A stretch of DNA of 64,000 nucleotides, taken from NCBI GenBank assembly GCA_029817715.1, contig JARUPY010000017.1, positions 1 to 64,000 on the forward strand, in the 5' to 3' direction. Below the pieces are notes generated by a model. That model was not told the DNA's origin. It did no database searches and was given only the letters and a program-made list of their open reading frames with translations. Below, piece by piece: positions 10,971 through 23,037 of the stretch. The stretch is from Melastoma dodecandrum. Lineage: Eukaryota > Streptophyta > Magnoliopsida > Myrtales > Melastomataceae. Position 1 is the first letter of the stretch. Each line of letters begins with the position of its first letter. The position numbers and the translations under genes were made by a program.

Positions 10971-13240
10971 CTGAGTAGAGAGCTCTCATGTTACTTCTCT
11001 GGCAATCCATTGATCTAATGACGATCTTTGAATCCTCTCCCCATGTAATGGTCCAATGTGTGCACTCGCTAAGACATCACTTCATAGCCGATGCTTGTTA
11101 CCCTTTTGCACGCGATTTAAGTGCCGAACAACATGTACATTGCTTTGATTCGCCATGCATTAACACTGGAGCTTGGTATAAAAAACCTTATCACGCTCCA
11201 TAGTACGAGAATTAAGAGAACAACGGCGAATTGCCATATCACCATTCTGATTCAATATGCAGAGTCATAACTGGAGACAAACCTGAGAGCTTCCTGCACG
11301 GCATACGCGTATAATCTGATCATGTTGTGGAGATGCGGCATTTGGCGACAAGATGACTTCCACCAGTAAGGACCTCCACGCGCTCTCAAGCTGAATTGAT
11401 ATCATCGATGTTAAACAACCAGCACGTATCAGTGAAAACCGGCGGATTTCACACTAATTTGGTACTCTCAGCAAAAACCAGCAGAGGACAGAAGAAGAAA
11501 GCATTAGTATGTTTGTTTGACCGCATCGTAAGCGCCTGCCGGGAAGTCGAAATCGGAAGCATCCCAGATAGGCCGCCTTGGTGTTTCCGTGGATGAATGT
11601 TGCAGTAAGTAACCAACAAAGGGAAATCAACAGACGAGTAATTAACTTAGTTATTGATTACCCAAAAATCCTTTGGAGATTTAAAACACTTATATCCGTT
11701 TGGTTTCCGCGCAGAAAAAATATATAGTGTTTAGTTCAAGAATGAAAGAGGAGAAGAGAAATGTAATAGAACGAAGAAAGAAATAGACATTATTTGTTAT
11801 GAGCTATGGAACGTCGGATAACATATTCTTTAAAATTAAGAAAATAAAAAAGAAAAGAATGAATAAAATGTGATGAAAAAAAAGTAGGATTATAAGTCAA
11901 TTCCATTTATTATTCAAATACTTAAACCAAATAATTGTTATATTTATATTCGTTTATGCTTGATTTCATCGTTATTTTTCGATTTATTCCGCTCTTTTAT
12001 ACTCCTTTAGACTGAATGACTAACGAAGGTAAATGTGATACTAACATGACACTTTAGGGCGTAACTCGTTAATATAATCGAAATCAGCCTATAAATTAGA
12101 AAAGCTAAATTATTGGATTTATGTTTAATCATATTCATATTTTTTTCGATTTATTCTATTATATTCTTTATATGTTGTTTTATATTTATCCTCCATGACC
12201 AACGTAAGCAAACGTGACATTGGTGTGTTACTTGATGCGGGTCTCAAATCGACTCCCAAATTAAAAAAAAAAAAAACACTAACGAAACCTGAGATTTGTA
12301 ACCCTAATGTAACCCGAACCCAACCCACCCCTCGCCTATCCAAATCGAAAAGACAAAAGTTTTCAAAGTTTGGAAACGGAGGATAAGAGATGTTGATGCT
12401 AATGATGCCATTCGTGACACATCACCGACCCCAACTCAGATGTCACGTCGCAGCAATGGTTTCGTTTTGCTTCCAATCTGCTGGCCTTTCATATATTATG
12501 TCTTCATCCCTTATTACATTTGACTGATCATATGTGATGGATACACTTGAATTTGATCATTTCTTCGTCTTGTTTTTGTTCAGGTCATTTCAGGAGCACC
12601 AAAAAATCAGCCAAATATAACACAATTAATTGGACGGAATTCTATTCTAAAATTAATTTGCGAGGAAAAGCGCACTAGATTTATATACTGGTTTGACTTT
12701 TTTTTTTCCCTTTTTTTAGGTAAGATTTTGGGTTTACATCTTGGTAAGTTGCAATACTTTTAACAACCCCTCAAATCCAAACCACTTATGGATCAAATCG
12801 ACACTTTTTTTTTATTGAATCCAATTATCATTACTAGACTTAATCGAGATCCAATATTATGATAATATTCTCGTGAAAATGGAGCTCATGACAAACAATG
12901 AGTTTGAAAGGCGTTTACAAGATGCTGGAATGGATAATAGCAGAAGAGCTGCGAATTTATTGCATTTGGTAAGATGAAGGTATTTGAAAATTGAGTTTTT
13001 GTACGGAGCTATGGTTAGTTTAAAAAAAATTTCAAAAAAGGTTCGTGTTTCTGAAATTATTTTCGAAACATGCCCTAGAGATAAACATGCTAAGTCGGGT
13101 CTTTAAAACTCGCCATCTTTATAGTTTAGGGGGCGAGTTTTTTGACAAATCCATATTTTACGAAACATGAACCATATTCTTACAAAACTCTGAAAATGCA
13201 TCGATTGTGATGTCGCCAAAGGTTGTGAGCCCGTCCGATC
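10971..13240. other. Intergenic, no recognised gene
   Basis: The first few hundred bases are probably the DAAT 3' UTR. The rest is AT-rich with homopolymer tracts (for example near 12,260 and 12,700). Small open frames show no family signature. Nothing else is recognised apart from the inverted repeat at 13,105-13,141. Confidence 0.6.
13105..13141. repeat. Short inverted repeat, 10-bp arms
   Basis: AAAACTCGCC at 13105-13114 is the perfect reverse complement of GGCGAGTTTT at 13132-13141, with a 17-bp loop. It could be a hairpin left by a MITE-like or MULE-like end. No target duplication is visible. Confidence 0.45.
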
Positions 13241-13990
13241 AGAAATCATTTGATATATTTTTGGAATCGGGGCTAGCAATTATAAGATGAGCCAACTGGA
13301 GAGACATCACAACCGTCTGGTGAATCATATACTTTCTTCCAAGTTCAAGGATTGCTGCTGAAGTTTCAGCTTATGAACATAGGGCCGCTCCCTTAGACAT
13401 CTCTTTTAATGAAACCGTACCATCGGCTATGCATTTTCTCAGCCTCATGGACACAAGAATGCATTCTGGTAAGAAGATTCGAAATGAGGATGCTTGGCTT
13501 ACAAAAAAACCTTCATTGATTTGTGTCATTTGAGGGAGGATTGCGGGCTGCATGTGGGTATGTGCAAGGGACATATTCCATTAAGACATCCACCAATTGA
13601 TTACGATCGAGCGAAGGGCCTTCCTGCCTTTAGTCCATCCGTGAGTCTGCCGACAAACATGTTTAGGGAAAGGAGCAATGGTAAATATTACGTGTCTCTT
13701 GATGTGAATGACAAAGGAAAAGGGAAGTGTTATGAGATAGGCCAACCCATTTGGAGGTCTAGGGTACTCTCAGTTCTGGTTGATAGTTGCCGGTTTGGAG
13801 ACAAGTTATGGCTTTAAGCCCTGCCATTGCATATAAAGAAATATCCCCAGCTCGTCGAAGGCTACATTCATCTCGCCAAACCTGAGAATGTCTAAAGGGA
13901 GACAAATGAGGCCCATAATGGCATTCATGTGATTCAGCCTCCGAGAAGCAGTTCTAATGCTGCGATATGCACAGGAATCCTGCTGAATTT
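13241..13990 (+). other. Coding-like but broken stretch, family not recognised
   Basis: Codon-like composition appears in shifting plus-strand frames. Around 13,360-13,520 one frame reads AAEVSAYEHRAAPLDISFNE, then LHF-like and EDAWLTKKPSL pieces; at 13,494-13,817 another frame is open for 107 codons; around 13,830-13,890 a third reads PLPLHIKKYPQLVEGYIHLA. Stops separate the pieces, so if this was a gene it is dead. It ends where the Copia element begins at 14,019. I cannot name the family. A translated database search would decide. Confidence 0.3.
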
Positions 13991-14018
13991 AGTGTACCAG
14001 AGGAAGGCAATGTCTACT

Positions 14019-14974
14019 TGTTGGTGTAACAATGGCATTAAGAGAGGGGGTGGATTAGTATAATAGCCTTTTTAGCCTTTTTACAACTAATAGAACCCAG
14101 GAGCAGAAGGTTAGGTTTATGTAGGTTACATAACCCTTGGACACAACAGATCTCGTAGTGAACTACTTGATAAGAGAACGACCAGCCAAAGTCTGATCTA
14201 AGATATGATTATGCAGTCCTGAATAGGTTTCTACAGTAGCAGAAGGTTGATGCACAAGGTTGATGCTTCTGCTATCAAGGTTCTAGAGATTCGACCACCT
14301 TAAATATGATCAACAAGGTCTACTCCAAGATCTGAAAGATACTTATAGGAGTAGAAGGTTGTTACAGAACCTTGTAGGTTTCTACACTACCAAGTGATGA
14401 TCTCTGAGAGCTAGATTGAAGGAAACAACTCCAGAACCTGATTGGTTTTTGTAGCGTACGATGTTTGATGCAGGACCTTTGGAGTCTTTGCTCAGATGTT
14501 CGCATTGTGTCCGTTAATTTGCTTTTCCGTTATCGCAGAAAGTAAATGAGACACGAAATGTTTATAATGGTTCGGCAATTGCCTACTCCACTCTTCACCC
14601 TACAAGATGAAATTCACTATTGAACACTTATAGCGAATATAAGACTGACAGAAGAAATAAAACACTCCTGTAGAGGGTATTGTAGATAGCCCTTCGGATT
14701 TTCCACAAAGGATATACTAGCAGAAGGCACTGAAACACTTCTGTAGTGTAGAAGGTGATGCAGATAGCCATTCGGCTTTTCTACTCACGGAAACCCGATG
14801 GATTGTGATCGATAACCCTTTGGGTCATGCACAGAGATATGTGGCTAACTCCAGAAACTCTCTGGTTGAGGTTCTGCACTGATGACAGTTACTAACTCGA
14901 CAATCCCTATGGTTGGGGTTATGTAGAACGTGGCAGCTCCACGCAAGTACGTGGCGGCCCTTCGCAAGCAGACA
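14019..14974 (-). repeat. 3' LTR of the SIRE-like element, shortened
   Basis: It starts on the plus strand with TGTTGGTGTAACAATGGCA and matches 21302-22243 with scattered differences, roughly 90% by eye. Homology stops at GCAAGCAGACA (14974). Beyond that the 5' LTR continues for ~790 bp while this side runs into third-ORF DNA, so the 5' part of this LTR has been deleted. Confidence 0.8.
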
Positions 14975-15132
14975 TACTTCTGCTGTCTTCACGTACTCAA
15001 GACGTTGGCACCGAAGTTGCCAACTTTCCCGTTATCCTACTCAGAAGCTGGAGTAGGGTCAATGCCGTGCATCTGCAGAAGGCCAGCAATCACTTGGCCG
15101 TAAGACATACTTTTTTCTCTCCTTGACAAGCT

Positions 15133-16325
15133 CTACTCCATGTGCTCAAAGATCATGGCACCAACGCTGAAAGGTATTCCCTCCAGGATATGAACCATGA
15201 CTTTGGCATTCGCAAGCATGATGGTGTCGATACTTCCAGCACGAGGCAGAAGTATAAAAAGAACAGCGCGGTAGAGAACCCTGAGGCGAAGATCCAGCCG
15301 AGTGGACTCCATGTAATTTTTCAAGGATACCTTCTGCCCAACAATGATGCTAAAAGCCCTATTCTTTTCAAAGTCCTGCATCTCAGTAGTGGATTCACAA
15401 CCATACAAGTTGCAGACATTAAGAGCAGAGTACACAAGGGTAACTCCGTTAACAGAAGTACAGATGAACTTGATAGAACGTCCGTCCCTGTAGAAGTTGA
15501 GATTGGAGTAGAACTCTAGAACCTTTGCCACAGACACTTCAGCAAACAACTCGCAGAAGGTTTTCAAGCCCAATGCCTCAAACATAGGAGCTATGTCCAA
15601 CATATTAGCCGAAAACCAAGCAAAGTCTATTCGCTTACTTGCAGTCAATTGGCGGTCAGAAGTGTCGACTGTAGACAAATCACCATCAGCCAACACTTCA
15701 TCAATTTCCTCCTAGCTAACGAAAGCAGAAGGTGTTGGTGTAAAGGTGACCTGTCCCTTAGGTCTCTTCACGAGCAGCTTAATCAGGGACTTGGAGACCG
15801 TTTCAGCATCCTTTTACTTAAACCTGGTCCGGAAAGAAACACTAGATGCCGTGGCTGTAGAAACCTAAGGCCATCAGATTTTTCAATCTTAGGCACTGTA
15901 AGAGAAGCAGAAACTACACATTTTTGCTTCAGATATGGAGAGATCGTCTGCGTTGACGGTAGAATGACTATGATTGGCTCTGCATTTTCAACAAAGTCCT
16001 CCTCATTTGAGCCCTTTGGCCATTCAGATTTGGAGAGAGCAGGTTCGTTGGCCACACCTTCTTCAGAGACATGAATCTCTTCAACAGATGGTTCTCCTCC
16101 TGTAGGAAACTCGCCAGCATGCAGAACTTTTTCCATAACGGCTTCTGGAGACTCAGTAGAGACCTCCTTGGCCATAGGGGCAGGTGGATCAGCGGCACTA
16201 AGCACCTCAGATGGTGGAACCTCCTCAGAAGGTTGATCAACAGCAACAAGCTTGGGAACCTATGTAGGCGGGGGTGACGCGCCGGATTTCGACAGCCTCT
16301 TGGGATTCTTGGTCTTTGGTGCCAT
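15133..16325 (-). pseudogene. Third ORF of the SIRE-like element (plant transposon protein, Transposase_32-like)
   Basis: It begins with MAPKTKNPKRLSKSG at 16325 and is interrupted by a TAG at codon 22. An acidic, Pro/Ser/Glu-rich stretch follows to about 15783. After a frame change comes a folded part (15696-15133) with FAWFSANMLDIAPMFEALGL and LRVLYRAVLFILLPRAGSID. The latter resembles the putative plant transposon protein domain (Pfam Transposase_32) found downstream of pol in SIRE-like elements. Its function is not established. The C-terminus is probably missing because the adjoining LTR deletion starts shortly after. Confidence 0.6.
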
Positions 16326-17170
16326 TGGAGAATTTTCAGAGAAGAGTTGAGAGAAGAGGGAGAATTTAGGAATTCAGAAGAGAAGTATGAGGCGATGAAA
16401 GAAAGAGAAGAATACGATAGGGATTTAAGAATGAAGTAACAGAAGGTAAATTTGGTAAGAAAATATTCTCCAATATATAGGCAGACCAGAAATCTTTCAG
16501 GTCCTAACAGATCTTTTACGGATTAGATCAATCTAACCGTTGGGAGAAATCTTTCCATATTTTGTTACCGTTTAACTCAAGGTAAATTTTGAATTAAACA
16601 ACCGTTTAAGACTGTAGAAGGTCAATTTTCTACGTCAAAGCTTCTACACAGTTTGGTTTGGTAATTAAGTTTAGAAACATAAGTCTCCTTACTTAATTAA
16701 CGTAATCTCAAGTTTTACACCTGAGCAGAACGTTGAGTTGCAGAAGGTCAGCTTTTGCACTAAGCTTCTTTACATAGCTATCTGTTCTAAGGTGAGATAC
16801 AAAGACGTCCCATCTTAGACAGTTGGTGTTTGAGTTAATTTCTCAAACTTGGTTTTATGTTGCAGAAGGTCAACTTTCTGCACATATGTTCTGTTGTGTC
16901 AATGATGACACAATGCCTTAGCTTTTGAATTAAGGACTTAGATTGGGTGACATATTCTCAACTCACTCCTGATAAAGTGAAACTAATCTTTATCTAGAGG
17001 CTTAGTGAAGATGTCAATCAGTAGTCGTTTTGTATTGATGTATTCAATTTATACAGAACCTTTCTGCAAATTGTCCCTAAGAAAATAATGTCTGAGTTCG
17101 ATGTGTTTTGATCTAGAGTGATAAATGGGGTTATGAGCCAAACGAGATTTTAACAAACTCAAGGTTGTAG
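16326..17170 (-). other. Spacer between pol and the third ORF
   Basis: Non-coding internal DNA of the element, AT-rich, with several copies of AGAAGGT followed by CAA/CAG-type words (16440, 16617, 16741, 16863). It would form the leader of any subgenomic message for the third ORF. Confidence 0.5.
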
Positions 17171-19780
17171 TCCTCAAAGTTGGTGTTTCATCCATAGAAC
17201 CATAACACAACAAGCAGCTACTACATACTCAGCTTCTGAAGTTGATAAAGCAACCGGAGTTTGCTTTTTAGAGAACCATGAAATAAGCATGTTCCCCATG
17301 AGTTGTTGACAAGTACCACTGTACTCTTTCTGTCAATTTTGCAGCCTGCAAAGTCGGCATTCGAGTATCCAATAAGATCAAAATTTGATCCTTTGGGATA
17401 CCGCAATCCGAGGTTAGCAGAACCTTGCAAGTATCTGAAGATTCTCTTAACCGCACTCATAGGAGATTCTTTGGGTGTAGATTGAAATCTTGCATAGAGA
17501 CATACGCTAAATTGTATGTTGGGTTTAGAAGCTGTAAGGTACAGAAGGGAGTCAATCATCCTTCTGTAGAGCTTACTATCCACTTCAGAACCATTTTCAT
17601 CTTTGTCTATTCTAGTGCTTGTAGCCATAGGAGTCGACAGGGGTTTTGTGCCATCTAGGTCAAATCGTTTCCGAAGCTGCTTAATGTACTTTTCTTGATG
17701 TAGAAAGGTACCTTCTGCAGTTTGCTGAATTTGCAATCCGAGAAAGAAAGTAAGTTCTCTCATCATGCTCATTTCGAACTCACTTGTCATGAGTTCTGCA
17801 AACTCTTTACAGAGCATATCATCGGTTGATCCGAAGATTATGTCATCAACATAAATCTGGACCATCATAAGATGATTGATTTTGTTTTGAGGAAGAGTGT
17901 AGTATCTACTCGACCTCTTTTGTAGCCCTTTTCTAGCAGAAATGAGCTGAGCTTCTTATACCAGACTCTTGGTGCTTGTTCAAGCCCATATAAGCCTTTG
18001 AGAGCTTATAAACATGTTTTCTATGCTTTAGATCCTCGAATTCAGGAGGTTGCTCAACGTGTACCTCCTCCATAATTTCACCATTAAGGAATGCACTTTT
18101 CACATCTATTTGATACAACTTAAAGTTGTTGTAGGAGGCATAAGCTAGCAGAAGCCTTATGGCCTTTAGATATGCTACAAGAGCAAACGTCTCATCGAAG
18201 TTTATTCCCTCTACTTAGTAATGTCCTTTGGCAACGAGTCTTGCTTTGTTTCGAACAACATTGCCTGACTCATTTTGTTTGTTACTGAAGACCCATTTTG
18301 TTCTAATCATGGAACCATCATCAGGATACGGGACAAGTGTCCACACTTTGTTCCTCTCAAACTGATTTAGCTCTTCTTGCATTGCAAGAATCCAATTTGG
18401 ATGATTAAGAGCTTCATCAATGCCATTTGGCTCGATTTGAGATAAGAACGCAGAATGTTGATAGATGTCATTAACAGAACGTCGTGTCTGAATGTCTCTA
18501 TTGATGTCTCCTATAACTTGGTCAATAGGATAACGTCGTTTGTATAAGGATGGAACATTTAATTCTGAATGTCGATTGTCCATATTAGAGGTAGAAGACT
18601 CTTTAGACGGATCAACGTTAAGTCCCTCAAATCCATTGCTGAAATTTGGGGCAGAAGTATGTTCATCCTTACTACCTTCTACTGAAGGTTTATATTAGAA
18701 ACTATATCTTCTGCGGGTTCTAGGGACACTACAGGTTCTGCAGTATCTTCTGTTTTGTTGAATGAGTCATCAATTTTAACGTTGATGGACTCTTCAATTT
18801 TAGATGTCCTTTTATTAATGACTCGGTAAGCTTTGCTAGTCGTAGAATATCTAAGAAAAATTCCCTCATCCGACAGCATCAAACTTCCCTATTTTATCCT
18901 TAGAAGGTCACAATATATAACAGATACTTCCAAAAGGATGAAAGTAGGAAATGTTTGGTTTTCTCCCCCTAAGAAGTTCATAGGGAGTTTTATCCATCTT
19001 GGGTCTAATAAGTACCCTATTGGAGATGTAGTATGCGATATTCACAGCTTCTGCCCAAAAGTTATGTGGAATCTTACTCTCACAGATCATGGTCCTTGCC
19101 ATGTCGATTAAAGTTCTATTTTTCCTCTCCATAACACTATTTTGTTGAGGAGTATAGAGAGTAGAAAGTGTGATCAACACCATATTTGCTATAGAAGGTT
19201 TCGAAATCATGGTTTTCAAATACTGTACCATGATCTGTCCTTATAGCTTTTGCAGAAAAGTTGAACTAGTTTAGCTAAGCTTTTGAAAGCCTCGAAAGCA
19301 TCGCTTTTATGGGTAAGGAATTTAACCCAGGTCAACTTAGAGTAATCATCAACCACTACAAGGCAATACCTTCTTCCTCCAACACTTTGGACTTTGGTTG
19401 GACCAAAAAGATCCATGTGCAGAAGGTCCAAAGCTTTAGTTGTAGAAACTTCATTCTTAGGTTTAAATTAGTTTTTGGTTTGCTTACCAAGATAACAAGC
19501 TTCACAGAAGCTTTCCTGCTCAAAATTTGATGTTATGAAGTCCTTTCACCAAATTCATTGAAGCAAGATTAGATAGCAACCGAAAGTTGATATGACCTAA
19601 CTTTCATCCTTGACAGACATAAGGCAGTTTTTCCGTATTACAAAAACTATTAGGTGAAAAATAATGAATAGTCCTTCTGCGTTTGCCAATAAAGCGAACT
19701 TTATTTTCTAGCATTCCAGAACAAGAATCTTTATCAAAGGTAATAATATACCCTTTATCACATAGCTGGCTGATGCTCAG
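17171..19780 (-). pseudogene. Copia pol: integrase, reverse transcriptase, RNase H (decayed)
   Basis: Reading 19780 to 17171 on the minus strand I see: the integrase zinc region at about 19600 (LGHINFRLLSNLASMNLVKG); integrase core (19431-18908: MDLFGP, VVVDDYSKLTWVKFL, TLYTPQQNSVMERKNRTL, PHNFWAEAV, with the expected Asp and Glu present); reverse transcriptase start (18583-18215: WILAMQEELNQFERNKVW, RTKWVF, ARLVAKGH), continuing at 18118 (QIDVKSAFLNGEI); the catalytic box YVDD in the frame starting at 17868; then FEMSMMRELTFFLGLQI and RNase H (NADFAGCKIDRKST, and TSEAEYV after a frameshift near 17260). At least six stops or shifts separate the pieces, so no polyprotein can be made. Confidence 0.85.
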
Positions 19781-19889
19781 CAGTTATGCTTAAGTTCTGT
19801 CACCAGCAGAACGTCTTCAATAACCATAGTTTCTAGAGTACCAACAGTTCCAGTTCCAATTACAGAACCTTTGCTATTGTCTCCAAAAC

Positions 19890-21031
19890 TTACAGAACCT
19901 TCGTTCTACAGTGTGAGGTTGGAAAATTTGAGGGATCATCAGTCATGTTCTTAGAGCAACCACTGTCCAGATACCACTCATTTTCCTTCGCTTCTGTCCT
20001 TAGACAGAGCGATTCTTCTGTTGTGTGATTTAATTCTGTGAGAGTTGTAGAACAGACAAGTGCTTGTTCTTGCTCATCATCAGACTCATCACTTTCTTCC
20101 CAGGCAAGCATAGTTCTTTTACCCTTATTGGGAGCAGAAGGTTGTTCCTTCTCCCGAAGAAGTGAACAATCGGTCTTTATATGACCTTTCTTATTGCATT
20201 CAAAGCGCCTTAGTTCTGGTTGCTTAGAATATCTTTTCCTTTCGCCTTTGTTCTTGTTGAACCGACATTTGGAGACGAACGTGAGAAGTCGCTTTGCAAT
20301 CATCGCAAGTTCATCATCCGTTTCATCTTTAGCTTTTGTATCATCATCAGAAGCTTCTACTGTTTCTCTTGTAGATTTAAAAGCCACAGAGACGGGTTTG
20401 ATGTCAGGGCGAGATGATTTCTCAATCTCATAAGACATCAAGGAACTCATAAGTTGTTCCAGATGGAGAGTAGTGAGAGCACTTGCTTCCTCTATAACCG
20501 TTTTATTGGCTTCCCAAGATCCGGACAAAATGCGCATAACCTTTTTCACCAATTCTCCATTTATGAATGACTTTCCTAGATGTTCCAGGGCATTTACCAG
20601 AAGGGTTAGCCTCTCATACATCTGTTGGACAGTCTATCACTTTTCATAGAGAAATTAATATATTGATGAACCAAAATACTCATATTTGTTTCACGGATTT
20701 GAATTGTCCCAACATACATGGTGACAAGCTTCTCCATGATTTCTTGTGCAGTATTGCACATAGAAACTTTTGTAAACTCACTCGGCGACATCGCATTAAA
20801 TAGCAGATATTTTGCCATTGAGTTGAGTCTTTGAAATTCTCTAGTAGGACGTCCTTGTGAGTCTAGTCGATTTCCGATTGGAGCACAGGGTAGACCATTT
20901 TCAACAATGTTCCACATATCCTCATCAATCGCTTCTATGTAAGATCTCATTAAGGTTCTCCAATAAGAGAAGTTCTGGCCATCGAATTTGGAAGGATTAC
21001 CCAATTGTGTTCGTCCACCAAAATCCGCCAT
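19890..21031 (-). pseudogene. Copia gag and protease (decayed)
   Basis: The start MADFGGRTQLGNPSKFDGQN at 21031 leads into a gag (UBN2-type) domain. A frameshift near 20,630 separates gag from its second half, which begins around MYERLTLLVNALEHLGK. A zinc knuckle follows near 20,190; its first cysteine is replaced (RFECNKKGHIKTDC, Arg where Cys is expected). An Asp/Glu-rich linker leads to the aspartic protease start WYLDSGCSKNMT, whose DSG triad is intact. The upstream leader runs from 21032 to the primer binding site. Confidence 0.82.
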
Positions 21032-21287
21032 TGTTAATTTCTGGCAGAACGTAGAGCTTCTGCAGACTTTATGTAGAAACTCGAAGAGCTGAAAGCTTCT
21101 GTCGAGTGAAGACCGTTCCTCAACTAGCTATTAGGCTTACGTTGAGTTGGGCTCTGATACCAATTGTTGGTTTTTGACAGAGAAAAGTCTTCTATAGAAA
21201 ACAACAAAGTGGTAGTAATCAAAGAGCACACAGAAGGTTAGAGTTACAGTAAGATCTCAACAAGCTGTAAGGCTTTCGTTGAAACCC

Positions 21288-21299
21288 GCTCTGATACCA
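21288..21299 (-). other. Primer binding site of the SIRE-like element
   Basis: On the minus strand it reads TGGTATCAGAGC, complementary to the 3' end of initiator methionine tRNA, two bases inside the 5' LTR. A second copy (GCTCTGATACCAATTGTTGG on the plus strand) lies at about 21151-21170, so this part of the leader has been duplicated. Confidence 0.85.
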
Positions 21300-21301
21300 A
21301 T

Positions 21302-23032
21302 TGTTGGTGTAACAATGGCACTAAGAGGGGGGTAAATTTGTTTAATAGCCTTTTTAGCCTTTTTACAACTAATAGAACTCAACAGCGGAAGGTTAGGTTT
21401 CTGTAGGTTACATAACCCTTGCAGTCTGATCTATGATATGAGAGTATGACCAACCAAAGTCTGATCTATGATATGATTATGCAGTTCGGAATAGGTTTCT
21501 ACAGTAGCAGAAGGTTGATGCAGAAGGTTAATGCTTCTGCTAACAAGGTTCTACAGATCCGACCACCTTAAGTATGATCAGCAAGGTCTACTCCAAGATC
21601 TGAAAGATACTTATAGTAGTAGAAGTTTGTTACAGAACCTTTTAGGTTTATGTACTACCAAGAGATGATTTGCGAGAGTTAGATCGAAGGAAACAACTCC
21701 AAAACCTGATTGGTTTCTATAGCGTACGATGTTTGATGCAGGTCATTTGGAGTCTCTATTTTGATGTTCGCGTTGTGTCTATTGATTTGCTTTTTCGGTT
21801 GCGCAGAAAGTAAATGAGACACGAAAGGGTTATGCGAATATATGACTGCAATTGCCTACTCCATTCTTCACCCTTATAGGATGAAATTCACGACTGAACA
21901 CTTATAGCGAATATATGGCTGACAGAAAAATAAAACACTCCTGTAGAGGGTATTGTAGATAGCCCTTCGGCTTTTCCACAAAGGATGTACTAGTAGAAGG
22001 TACTGAAACACTTCTATAGTGTAGAAGGTGATGTAGATAGCCCTTCGGCTTTTCAACTCACAGAAACTCGATGGGTTGTGATTAGTAACCCTTTCGTGCA
22101 CAGAGATTTGTGGCTAACTCCAAAAACTCTCTGGTTGAGGTTCTGTACTGAAGACAGTGACTAACTCCACAATCCCTGTGGTTGGGGTTCTGGATGACGT
22201 GACAGCTCCACGCAAGCACGTAGCGACCCTACGCAAGCAGACAACCCCTCTATCCAAGGGTGGACAGCCCCCTCTGTCCAAGTCTCTCAGGCTACAATAT
22301 ACTCACTCTATACGTAAGTTTTCTACTATTTTATCTAACAAATTGTCCTATCTTATACAGAATAGAAATACATTACAAAAGGTACATTGGCTGACGGAAG
22401 TCTCTGCAAAACATGGAAACAAAATATCAGCCAAATAAAACATTCCTCCATTTGGAGAGATGCTCCTTATCACTTGAAGATCAATCATGCTATTTGGTCA
22501 TGATTGTGTTCACGATCCTAGGTGATAGGGCTTGGAGAAGATTCAGACAGATAGGATTTGTCAGGCTTCTGTAAATGGAAATAAGATAATCTTGGTTTCC
22601 AAAAGTGACTGGCAAACCTTCTGGATACAGACACGTGTGGAGAGCGTTCATATTCAGATGGGTTGTCCTTTGCTATGATTCATAAAGAATCTGGACGTAT
22701 TTAGATGCAAGAGGAATGATTAAATGACCGTTGGATAGCTCCAGAGCTTTCCATATATAAAGTAATTTCTTCCCTTAAAGAGAGTATATCAACTCACATG
22801 GGAATAAATAGTAATCAAAATAATTTAAAAACATTTTAATTAATATGTAATACCATAAGAATGTATTTAAATAATCAGATGATTAATTTAAATAATTCGT
22901 GGTAATGATAATGTGACAGAAGGTACCAAATAGACTGTCCTTATAAGTTAACTTTCTGCAAAGTAGTAGAAACTTACCTTCTACACAGTAGAAGTTTACC
23001 TTCTGTATTGCATCATCAAAACCATACTAACA
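21302..23032 (-). repeat. 5' LTR of the SIRE-like element, 1.73 kb
   Basis: On the minus strand it begins TGTTAGTATGGTTTTGATGA at 23032 and ends with ACACCAACA at 21302, giving the TG...CA ends of an LTR. A start with GTTTTGATGATG is characteristic of SIRE-type Copia LTRs. Only 21302-22243 has a counterpart in the left LTR. The 22244-23032 part is unique in the window but carries the same AGAAGGT words and adjoins the CTACT target duplication. Confidence 0.78.
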
Positions 23033-23037
23033 CTACT

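Larger units (their letters stand above)
14019..23032 (-). mobile_element. Copia LTR retrotransposon, SIRE/Maximus-like, 9.0 kb, decayed
   Basis: The element lies on the minus strand. It is bounded by 5-bp target duplications CTACT (14014-14018 and 23033-23037). Order in its own direction: 5' LTR (23032-21302), primer binding site, gag-protease (21031-19890), integrase, reverse transcriptase and RNase H (about 19780-17170), spacer, third ORF (16325-15133), 3' LTR (14974-14019). The Copia order (integrase before reverse transcriptase) and a third ORF after pol fit the SIRE/Maximus lineage. All reading frames carry stops or shifts, so it is not autonomous. The 3' LTR lacks about 790 bp found in the 5' LTR. 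The words GCAGAAGGT and AGAAGGT recur throughout. Confidence 0.88.

Noticed and set aside
22244..23032. Treating this stretch as host DNA outside the Copia element
   Set aside because: It starts with the SIRE-type LTR start on the minus strand, shares the AGAAGGT word and abuts the CTACT duplication that matches 14014-14018.
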